In this document: piece by piece, positions 24,120-33,832 of the stretch
Layout: each line of letters opens with the position of its first letter
Numbering within the stretch: the stretch's first letter is position 1
DNA from: Pisaster brevispinus
Lineage: Eukaryota > Echinodermata > Asteroidea > Forcipulatida > Asteriidae
Direction: 5' to 3'
DNA: 64,000 nucleotides
Assembly: GCA_023634235.1 (NCBI GenBank)
Contig: JAMKCF010000018.1
Span: 3,997,474-4,061,473 of the forward strand
Translations under genes and position numbers: made by a program
The notes under the pieces: model-generated
The model's database searches: none
Seen by the model: only the letters and a program-made list of their open reading frames with translations
What the model was told of the DNA's origin: nothing

Positions 24120-24596
24120 ATTACAACATCGCCAAGCTGGTCGCCCAATCACCTCGGCCCTTCGCTTTCCCCAAACCAGCACTCGGTACCATTGATGCAA
24201 AATGGAGGGGGTGGTGGCGGCTATTCGCCCCACCAAACGCCATCATCGGGCACCAATCACCAGCAACTTATGAACGGACTTACGTCGTCATGTATGGCAC
24301 CACAGGGTATGTTACCAAGCTACATGGGCATGCCGTCGCAGAACCTGCCTCAGTACGGCCAAATGCCTCCCTCAACGTCCATGTCCTCGCCGACGTCTTC
24401 TCATCCGGGGACCATGATGACCTCTGGGTCGGCCATGATGACGTCAGGAGCGGCCATGATGGCGACGGGCGTGGCGCCGCTACCGCAGGGTCTTGGTGAG
24501 ATTGAGACGGAGCGACGCAGCAGCAGCATCGCAGCGCTGAGACTCAAAGCCAAAGAACACAGCGTTGCAATGTCAATAGTTGGCGCCTACTCGTAG
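24120..24596 (+). CDS. alx1/4: ALX-family homeobox gene, coding exon 4 (C-terminal region and OAR motif)
   Basis: 158 codons plus TAG (24594-24596), phase 0 after TGCTGCAG. It opens with ITTSPSW, matching the conserved PSW motif that follows the homeodomain tail in vertebrate ALX proteins. Then comes a low-complexity region with six Gly in a row, Pro/Ser/Gln stretches and a Met-rich triplicate (MMTSG, MMTSG, MMATG). The last 27 residues hold an OAR motif, RRSSSIAALRLKAKEH, at about 392-407. In PRD-class proteins the OAR regulates activation and autoinhibition. The predicted total of 418 residues compares with about 411 for human ALX4. Echinoderm Alx1 is reported to carry an extra D2 domain beyond the homeodomain. 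No obvious extra exon is present here, mildly favouring an Alx4/ancestral type, but I could not compare the D2 sequence. Confidence 0.95.
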   Translation: MTTSPSWSPNHLGPSLSPNQHSVPLMQNGGGGGGYSPHQTPSSGTNHQQLMNGLTSSCMAPQGMLPSYMGMPSQNLPQYGQMPPSTSMSSPTSSHPGTMMTSGSAMMTSGAAMMATGVAPLPQGLGEIETERRSSSIAALRLKAKEHSVAMSIVGAYS

Positions 24597-26080
24597 ATTG
24601 ATCGGTCGTATCATCTCGCGGTGTATAGCTTGGCCGTTCTTATCCACCGTAGCTTCAAATCATGTATCGAACGCTAGCTTGGACGTTCGCATTCACCGTA
24701 TATTCTAACCATCGCGAATCGCTCTACGATGACAAGGTATGAGTGTTAAGGACGTTTGCTGTTCAGGTGTGAAGAGAGTTAAACTGAAGTTGGTGTTTAC
24801 GATGTTTAACTTTGAAGCAAAACGAAAAGTCATGAATAATCTGGTGCTAGATATTGAGTCGATGCTACTGTATCAGTCATTCACACTTGTATGTGTTGAA
24901 TTTGATTGTATAGTGGGTGGATGGTTTCCTATCCCCTCCATCTTGAAAACTGGAGAAAATACTGTAACTCAGCGGTACTACAAGAACAAAATTATCGAGG
25001 ACAATTGCATCAGCCACCACCTTGTTGCTGATGCAAAACGATGCAAACGTGCGCACATGTACGCGCCGAATTTAGCTGTCAACAATTGAGGGCGCTTCAC
25101 GAGATTGTGACGTCATGATGCGGACGTCTTGTTGAGATACTCCAACACGCCACTTCGAATTCGCTCTCCCAACGGTTGACTGTCTTGTCGAAGACACACT
25201 TGGGGGTAATAGACAGACGATGGGTGCTATAATGTTTGCATTAGAAAAAAAAATGTAAATCAACTACAACAAATATCATGGATTGTATTTTAATACATAC
25301 GCTCAGGTTGTACATTGTTGATTATGCAATAATTGCATTATCTTATTCTATGTGTATTATTGTATTCTTGTTTTAATGAACTCTTATTTTAGAGCCCTGT
25401 AGTCTTAGCAACACTTAACAAAAACCAAACCCATCGACTCTAACGAACAAAGAAACAACCAGAAGCGTGACTGACGATTCTTGGAGAAAGTGACGCCGCG
25501 GCCATAATACGAGATATTTACGTTGTTCTTGACGAAACTTTTTTTAGCGGAGGTTGATTATGTGTCTTGTAAATGTATTTCTGACAGAGGATCTACCTTC
25601 TTAATTGGAGTTAATATTTTAAGTTTTTGATTACATCTTCCCTTGTTTTATTGCATTATGTAAAAAGAAAAAGGAAAAAAAAAGAACTAATTAACTGTTT
25701 GATTTCGCCACCATGCATACTGTGTTTTATTCAACGTGGGTGCATTATTTTTCTTTTACTTCATTTCCTCCCTCCGTAAGTAATTATATACACGAGTTGT
25801 TTTTGCTTTGTTGCTTGTACATAAACAAACATTTGATTGGTTAACATATTTGATTTGTTTTGATTTACAATTTTGTTCAAAGTGTTGACTCGGACTAGTT
25901 TTACATTTGTTGTCAATTTGTGGTAATATTTGATGACTTTGTAAGTCTGTCATTGCACAGCGTGTTTCCTATTAGTAATGGAAGCGGTTCTAATCTGAAT
26001 CCTTTTGAATGAGGATCATATCATTGTTACTGTAGTAAAATACGAGAAAAATAATGTATGAGATGATCTACTCGTCTTTT
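24597..26080 (+). other. Probable 3' UTR and downstream flank of the ALX gene
   Basis: Repeat-poor, AT-rich sequence after the stop. No canonical AATAAA was found between 24597 and 26080; an AGTAAA variant lies near 26034, so the cleavage site is undetermined. A 116-codon open frame at 24739-25089 shows no domain and is probably chance. Confidence 0.4.
24628..24701 (+). repeat. Short direct duplication just after the ALX stop codon
   Basis: TAGCTTGGCCGTTCTTATCC...ACCGTA at 24627-24653 recurs as TAGCTTGGACGTTCGCATTC...ACCGTA at 24675-24701, period 48 bp. It lies within the presumed 3' UTR. Confidence 0.7.
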
Positions 26081-26420
26081 GGAATAGCGCCCCCTGGTGA
26101 CGGATTCGATGCCTAGACGGCTCCCCTTCTTGGCGGTATGGGGCGCATATACCCAACGCGTACTGTCTGTGATTACACTTTTTTAGAGTGCAGAGACGAA
26201 TGTTGCGCTCGATAGAAACATTCCTCTCTCTCTTCAGACAATGTATTGCCTTAAAGCAGTGTTTGTGTTAAGGTTATTGTGATTTGATGAATTTTACTTG
26301 AGTGTTCTTTGTTCATGTTGCTCATGTCATGGCGAAAAAGTATCCACCATGGTTGAGTACGCCCTCTGTTGTAGAAGGGGCTTAGGAATTTGTCGTTACT
26401 TTGTGAGTGCTTGCTGTGTA

Positions 26421-26795
26421 TTGCTGCGGCAAGGGCCGTATTTGTGTCTCAATGACGTCATCGTTCATCCATTTTGTTTTCTACACACTGTGTAGAGGCT
26501 GCAACATTATAGTCTGTCCCCTCTGCATGTTGCACTGATCATCTCCTATCTCAATTTGTTATCGGCTACAAGGAACGCGGCGACACTGTTGATTACATGT
26601 GGTCACATCAACCCTTTATTCTAAGCCCTAGTAAGCCATGTAATGCTGTGGCAAGGGCCGTAGTTGTGTCTCCTTGACGTCATCGTTCAGCCATTTTCTT
26701 TTTTCTACATATTGTGTAGAGCCTAGCACACTGTAGTCTTGCCCCTCTCCATCTTTTTGTGCATAATACTGAATATCTCCCATCAAACTTGTTAC
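26421..26795. repeat. Direct duplication of ~150 bp, two copies
   Basis: Copy 1 (26421-26560) and copy 2 (26642-26795) share GGCAAGGGCCGTA, TTGTGTCTC, TTGACGTCATCGTTCA, CCATTTT, TTGTGTAGAG and CTCTGCATGTTG-like blocks in order, at roughly 80-85% identity by eye. Each copy contains TGACGTCA. Confidence 0.85.
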
Positions 26796-27189
26796 AGTCA
26801 GCCATGCAACCGATTTCCTCTTTTTCAGTGGCACAGAAACCTGAAAAAGACATGAACACAAGTTTCTATGCTCGACAGTTTCCTTCCTTAGCACTTACAA
26901 AATCAACTTGAAAGTCTGATCAGTAAAACTTGAACTTAAAGAAAATTCATTGTGAAGATATTGATATCAAAGTCCTACAATATCATGTTCCGACAGAGAC
27001 CAAGATGTGTGGATCGCATCAACGGCGCAGACAGCGGTAACCGTAGCTGCCGTGTTACGGAACGCCTTCCCCCCTTTCCACCCAGGCCATCGCGCCGCTC
27101 CCGGCAAAACAAATTGCGGTCAAACTCCGATATGAAGTGGTTCACCTGACGAGTACAGCTCACTGACTCCTATGTAAAGCCATATCACT

Positions 27190-27541
27190 ACAGTCCTTTT
27201 CACACAACCTACCTTTGAACCATGTAATTGGCGACCCGTGTTAAAAGTCTTCTACACGGGTTAAAACTGACCCGGAGATTCCTTTCACACTACAACATCT
27301 AACCTAGAAGAAAAGTTGACCTAGTTTCATACTAAAACACTAAGATTGGTGGGTTAACCCTAGTCCAGGGCAGGGTTAAATTTTACCCGGATTAAGCCAG
27401 TTTTGGGTTCGTTAATCCGGAGCATTTTTTTGCCCTAAAAAGTGTAGTGTGAACGCTCCACTTAATCCGGAGAATCTCTGGGTTGAAATTTGTCCTGAAC
27501 ACGGAGATTCTCCGGATTAAAGTGCGTGAAAGGGGCTTTAA
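27190..27541. mobile_element. ~350 bp MITE with CACAC/CCCTTTCAC ends
   Basis: The left end is CAGTCCTTTTCACACAACC. The right end, as reverse complement, is AAAGCCCCTTTCACGCACTT. The interior is a chain of palindromes: ACCCGGATTAAGCC with GTTAATCCGGAG, and GGAGAATCTCTGG with GGAGATTCTCCGG. Non-coding. Confidence 0.75.
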
Positions 27542-30500
27542 TTGGCGCTAGATAAATGAAATTAGGAATTTAAATGATTCATATAAATGTATTTTTTTTG
27601 TTTAGGGGGTTGCAAAGCAACGATATCTGGCGCAGATTCCGGGGAAATCTTAAGTGCAAACCGGACTCTTTGTGTTTTGACATTAACCCAGTTGTTATAC
27701 TTGTTGCAATATTTGGCCCAGACGAATGTAGCATTGAGTTGGAAAGTTGAGAAGATTTTCTGTAGGTTTCACTTCCGAACTTTTCAATAAACATTTTGAT
27801 TTTTTAAATATTTTTTTTTTCCGCAACTGGTGATTATGAGAAGTACCACATCTGCCAATCATGTTTCTGTGAGGAACTTGAAGCGTAGCATGAGCGCCCT
27901 CGATACCGCGTGTTATTTCATCTTGCCCGGTAGGGGAGCGCGAAGTTTAATCAGACGTGAGCTTGTTAAACATGGCTTCCCATTTCACGATGTTCATGTG
28001 ACATCTACCAGCTGTGGGTGTAAGAAAATGGCGGGACTTTGTCTCTCTCGAGTGTTTTGGTTAATAACTGGGGATGGTTTTGAAATTGTGAAAACTTTAA
28101 ATCTCTCATGGTTTTAAGAGGGTTGCGAAATGAACATTCCAACCCAGCTTGTTCAGGAAGCATCGTCAGGACGACGTTGGTAATGAGTGACAGAGGAAAG
28201 TAAGGGAACTCGGAAATTTTTGCCGAGAAACTGTTTCATAAAGCACCAAGGAAATGATCAGGGGCATGGAGGAAAAGTTCCTTTGCTTTTTTTTACCAGG
28301 GCCGAGTCGTCACGTAAAAAGGCAAGAAGACATTGTCTTTATGGAACTCACTTCAGGCGAGACGCTCCTAGTTGAGGGAATCCAAAGTTCGTGCTACCTC
28401 TCAGAATGTCAGTCCCTTCTCTCCGGTATATCCGAACACCACCACCACCCCAGGCCTGTAACATTCTTACAAGATCCTGTTTGAATCAACCAGGGCGGCC
28501 CGGGCCACGTTTCGTTTGAGGCGCTCCTCGTATTGCCGTCCCATGCCGGGAGGTGAATGAGGGTTGCAACATCGTCAAGACATCCGCCCTGGGCTATATA
28601 CCCCCTCAACAAATTAAGATCCCAAAAAAGAAGGTGCAACCTGTCAAGTAACTTGACAACTCAATGATCGATTAGTAACAGTTACGCTTCACCCGAAGAA
28701 TCGACTCTTGTCAAGTTTACCCAATATGGCTTTCATTTGTGTGTCTTTCCCCTTGCTTATTTTTTCTTATTTTCTAAATACTGTACATGCACATGTAAAA
28801 CTTCTCAAATCTTGGGATGGGCACAGATGTGTTTTGCTGTGTTTTAACCAAATAGTAAATTAATTGTAAAGCAGCGAACCAATTACCAGGGATGAAATTT
28901 CTCCGTTTTTTCTGGAAATCCATTTTGTGTACCCCCCCAAATGTTTGTATCTTTTTGTAATTAAGATCAAATTCATAAAAACCTGAAGAGATAAAGTAAA
29001 TAGAACACACCAGATTGCAGATTAGGGCTTTTAAAGCCAAAGATAAATGTATATTAAGTAGGCTTGGCGTTCGCTAGCTTTCGCCCTCGCAAACTTTCTT
29101 GCTTTCTGCTCACAGTTCAGTTTTTTTTTTCATTCAACAGCCTATCACATCTCTGATTATAAGTATCATAACTTACACACTTTCGTCTGACAGAAAGGAA
29201 ATATTTTTTTCCCAATTGGAGTGATAATAACAGACTCAAAAATTAAAAGAATCAATTCATGTTTTCGTACAGAATCAGAAATCTCGTACGAACATAGTAC
29301 ACGATGATGAGATTTGAGCCCGGAGCTTGTCTGCCCGAAATGTTTCACTTTGAAAATCGATTTTTAAAAGTCTACGCCCGCAAGCGAGACTCGAAAACTT
29401 CCTTTTAAAATTCAAAGACAAAGTTGATGTTGTATATTTTGACATGAACATGTAACCGTGGGATTTGGTTCCATCTCGTGCTTAAAAAAAAAACAAAAAA
29501 AAAACTGTATACCTTTCATGACAAAAGAATCGATCCCCATGAGTCGATGCCCGCAAGCGATTCTGGAGAACTTCCTCGACCGGGTCAAAACAGTTATTGT
29601 CGATTAATATTTGGAAATATTGCTTCAGGTCTCGGTTCCCAGGAGTCGATTCCTTGGGGTTTAAGGGACGACAGCATCAATTTCTTGTCTTTGTTTTAAA
29701 ACTAGGCATTTCTAAAACAGGTAAAAAAGAAAAAAAGAAAAAGAGGAGCGATACTTAAAACTGAAGTATTTATTCGGAGTCGATAATTTCACAGATAGCG
29801 CATGGCTTCATCGCTGCCCCTCCGTTCTAGAACCGGTAGGAACATCCTAGTAATTTTCGTTTTTTATAAAAGTAAAAATAATGTCAAACTAAAGTTGTCT
29901 TCTTCTATCGGGCATTGCTCCTTAAGAAATAATTACAAAGAGTGCCCGGGAGAAATCACATCCTGAAAGAAGAAGGGGAAATCGGACGTTGCACTTTTGT
30001 CCTCGCTCGGTAAAAGAAGTAGGAAAAAACCCTCTCTCTACGTATTGCGGGTAGAGATTGAACCTTGTTGATACATTGATAAATCTCGAACAAGACACGC
30101 GGGCGGTACGCACGCCCTCCTAATTTGTCAACGGGCTCCTATGCTTGAGTATAATGTAAACACAATGCAGTCATTAGGTTCGGCTTATTAATTAACGGAG
30201 CAATGGTTTTTTTTTGCGAGAGTGAGTCTGCCCGCGCCTGGTGGGTGGCAATGTTTCCCTCCTTCTTTGTGATCCGCGCTAACAGATATCTGTCCACGGG
30301 GGCTGTTGGTAGCGAGGTCCCCGGCCGCTGCCGCTGCCGCTCGGAGAAATCTTCTCGGAGAAGACGGTGTGTAATGCATTCTGATTATTAAGGCTAATAA
30401 ATTGATAGATGTAATAACAATAATTTTGATCAGTTTTTATTTCCTTTCTATAAGGGATTAAATCAAGATGGTCAGTTAGTTTTCTATTCTATATCAGAAA

Positions 30501-31579
30501 CTAACTGACTACATGTATGTCCCCCATTCGCCACCTATTGTTCTTACCTGACATCCAATGTAACGACCATGATAGCAACAATAAAAAATCGACATTGGTG
30601 GTAGGAACATCTCGGATTTTTTTGCAACAACTTTCATCAAACCAGAGGGACACTCCTGGTTCCCCCCCCCCCGTAAAATTTCTTACAAAATCTAAACATT
30701 TTGGCTCAAGGCTGATGGACGAAGGTAATGTTTTTTTCAAAATGTTGGAAATTTTTTTCACATTTGACTATATGTATCTTCAAAACCTATTAATGACTTC
30801 AGTTAGAAGTATCGTTGTGGCGATTTCAATCCTGTACTTTTTTGATTTGATAACAAATCCCGTAAACTGGAGTTGTTACCAATACACCTGTTTTATTAAC
30901 CAATTAAGGAAAATGAGGATCGCGACTGCAGCATTTCAGCACAAACTTTCAACCAGGGAGCGGAATGGACACCATCATCACATTTTATACGCTCCCTAAC
31001 TTCACGATGAAATTTTACAAAAACAATCCTGATGAGAGTAACCAATGAAGGGTTCTAAATCTCAAAGAAACTTAAGATTGAAAGGGAGAAGAAGAAAAAA
31101 AAAGCAGCAGATAAACCGGAGATGTTGGGAAGGCACGGTGACAGTACTTGCTATCACTTCGCTGTCATTAAACTCCGGTAACATAACGATTCTGTCATGC
31201 AACGTATTAAAGGCCCATCAGATGCGGGTGATGACAGCGACCAGCACCGGGGGTAGACGACACTTACTCCCCCCATCGCATCTCCGGCTGGAGACGGTGC
31301 AAAAAAACAGCGGAGCGCAAAGAGGGATTTATCGGGGAGTGTTGTGACACATCAACAAGGCGATGGAGTAGGGTTTGAGCGAGGGAGGTTTCGGAGGCAG
31401 GAGACGGGCTACAGACGATGATGCTGAGCTCTTAATTTTCTCGGCTGTCAGCGGAGGGAGGCTGCGTGGGTTACGAAAGAGCGAATATTGAACTTGGGTG
31501 GATGAGTGGTTGGCTGGAGAACGAGAAAGAGCGGGATATTGTGAGAATTGTGGGAGAAGGAAATGAAGCTTGTGTATTA
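27542..31579. other. No gene seen; mostly non-repetitive intergenic DNA
   Basis: Several open frames of 60-160 codons occur (the longest at 30517-30999), none with a recognised domain or flanking splice evidence. A CpG-richer stretch is at about 30210-30370, including a short GCCGCT repeat. A polyA-like tract is at 29483-29503. Confidence 0.5.
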
Positions 31580-32410
31580 GTTGAGTGTCTTGTAGTCTTC
31601 TTTTCAAGCGTGAGCTTGAGTAGGTATTCACACGAGTCCTGAATATGCACAGCTCTTTTTAAGTCGAGAACGAACTTAGTAACCCTCAGTGAGTTTCTAA
31701 CAGTCTTCTTTCAAGCCATTGTCGCATACGTAGCGCGAAAACTACTCAGAAATGTACACAGGTACAGAATGAATTTTGTGACTCTTGTTGAGTTTGTCAT
31801 AGTCTTCTTTCAAGTCGCTGTGTCATGCGTAGCTACCAAGCGATTCAGCGATGTACATGTAAATGTATACACAGGTCCAGAGTAAAGTACAGGATGAACT
31901 TCGTGACTCTTGTTGAGCTTGTCATAGTCTTCTTTCAAGCCACGTTATCATAGAGTAGCCACCAAACGATTCAGAGATGTAAACAGGTCATGTAAAATGG
32001 AGGATGAACTTTGTGACTCTTGTTGAGTTTGTCATAGTCTTCTTTCAAGCCACGTTATCATGGAGTAGCCACCAAACGATTCAGAGATGTAACCAGGTCA
32101 TGTAAAGTTGAGGATGAACTTTGTGACTCTTGTTGAGTTTGTCATAGCTTTCTTTCAAGTCGCTTTGTCATGCGTAGCTACCAAACGATTCAGAGATGTA
32201 TAATGTACACAGGTCCAGTAAAGTACAGGATGAACTTTGTGACTGTTGTTGAGTTTGCCATAGTCTTCTTTCGAGCCATGTTATAATGAATAACCACCAA
32301 ACCATTCATAGATGTAAACAGGTCCTGTAAAGTAGTGGATGAACTTCGTGACCCTTGCTGAGTAGCCTTCTTTTCAAGCCGCTGTATCTTGAGTATAGCG
32401 ACCCCAACGG
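31580..32410. repeat. Tandem array, ~100-126 bp unit, about 8 copies
   Basis: The phrase TAGTCTTCTTTCAAGCC recurs near 31593, 31701, 31801, 31927, 32035, 32146, 32262 and 32368. The central copies share GTGACTCTTGTTGAGTTTGT, ACCAAACGATTCAGAGATGT and ACAGGTCATGTAAA. The 31920-32100 pair is the most similar; outer copies are eroded. Confidence 0.92.
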
Positions 32411-33790
32411 TTTATTAACGCACAGTTTTGTTTCTTATAGTGTGTGATACTCCATCACCTTGCCGATGGGTAAAAGGCTGAGTCCTTCCGTCTTGAAACA
32501 GACCCTTGGAGAGGATGACGCTAATTACACCACGGGATACAAGATGCTGTTCATCTCACTTAAAATACTGGTTACCGTTTCCTTCACTCAATTAGTTTGC
32601 TTTTTAATTAGCCGTTAAGGAAACACCCATGTTGGGACGTGTTTGCGTTGTGCATTGCTTGGGCAAATTGTTGCTTTTGGGGGGGGGCTTGGGAATTTTA
32701 AACGCCGAGTGTCAACGCTGTCTTTTGTATACTGGCTTTCCGCGTATGAGGATGTATGTAATCAACGTTGAACTCTCATTGATACAGATTAGGCAAGTTT
32801 CAAACGGTTTTAATGCACTGACGTTGCGCACTTTAGTGATTGGATCTGCTGGGATCAAAACGTGAGACCATTTTACATATTTTTTTTTATACCACTGGAC
32901 ATCTTTTGTTGGTATAAGGCAGTTTGCAACAGCTCGTTCCTTTTTCAGGTTTCGAAAGTTCATCTTGTTTTGTCTTCTTCTTGTTTTGATCAATGTAACA
33001 GAAATGAGGTTTGAAAGGAAAAAAAGAATCGGGTTCCCTGTTTTGTATAATGCAAATTAGTATCCATGATTGCAAGCTTTCAGTCAGAGGACCAGACTAA
33101 GATGGCGGCCTCAGGCGGAGGTTTTCTGATATTTAGATATACGTCATATCAATGGTGGACTTTGAGGATTAAGATCAAGAATGTTAGTTTTTCTTCTCAA
33201 GATCCTATCACTTTTTTTGAACCAACTTCCTGTAAAGCACACATTAATAAGATGTCATAATTTACGTTAAGATGTCACATTACGTCCCACGTAATAATTT
33301 CAAATCCACTGCGTAGCATTATACATAATATAACACATAAGTTCCTCCCATGTACGTCTAGTCAATTCAATTTTGTTTTGGGAAAAATTAAAATTCACAT
33401 TTCATCACCCCAAAAATAGAACCCCACCCTCTTGGGAACCTTGTTCTGAAACCGCAAGGGGTTGCATCGCTCGGCAAATCCATTGTTCCCCAAAGATAAT
33501 GAGAAAACAAGACCCCTGTGCGTCTCACTCTCCTCACCCCCCCCCCCCCCCCCGCCAAGTACACCATGGGGGTCTGCGTTACGTCTTCAGGCACGGGGCC
33601 CCCCTTGTGGCCACCCGTAAACGGGGGTTTTAAATCACTACCTTCCTGTTGAGGAATTAGTACAAATTACCGTCACGTCCGCAGACGTTTTTTCATCAAT
33701 AGCCGCCTGAACCAAATTGATAATACTCCACTTGGCGGATGTAGAGAACAACAACGCTGGAGAGTTTTTCTTTAGCTGACGATGAGGGGT
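32411..33790. other. No gene seen
   Basis: Unique AT-rich sequence. AAGATGGCGGCC occurs at about 33101 next to a GACCAGACT word, as in the CCTCGGTTTG repeat family, but the rest of that repeat is not clear. A run of about 17 C lies at 33537-33553. Confidence 0.5.
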
Positions 33791-33796
33791 TTGTTG

Positions 33797-33832
33797 GTTG
33801 GGGTTGGGGTTGGGGTGGGGTGGGGGGGGGGG
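33797..33832 (+). repeat. G-rich TTGGGG-like repeat, potential G-quadruplex
   Basis: Reads as GGTTGGGGTTGGGGTTGGGG followed by TGGGGTGGGGGGGGGG. Four or more G-runs of at least four, spaced by one or two bases, satisfy the usual quadruplex rule. Confidence 0.85.

Noticed and set aside
30517..30999. 160-codon plus-strand open frame
   Set aside because: No family resemblance, no splice context; plausible by chance in 64 kb of AT-rich DNA.
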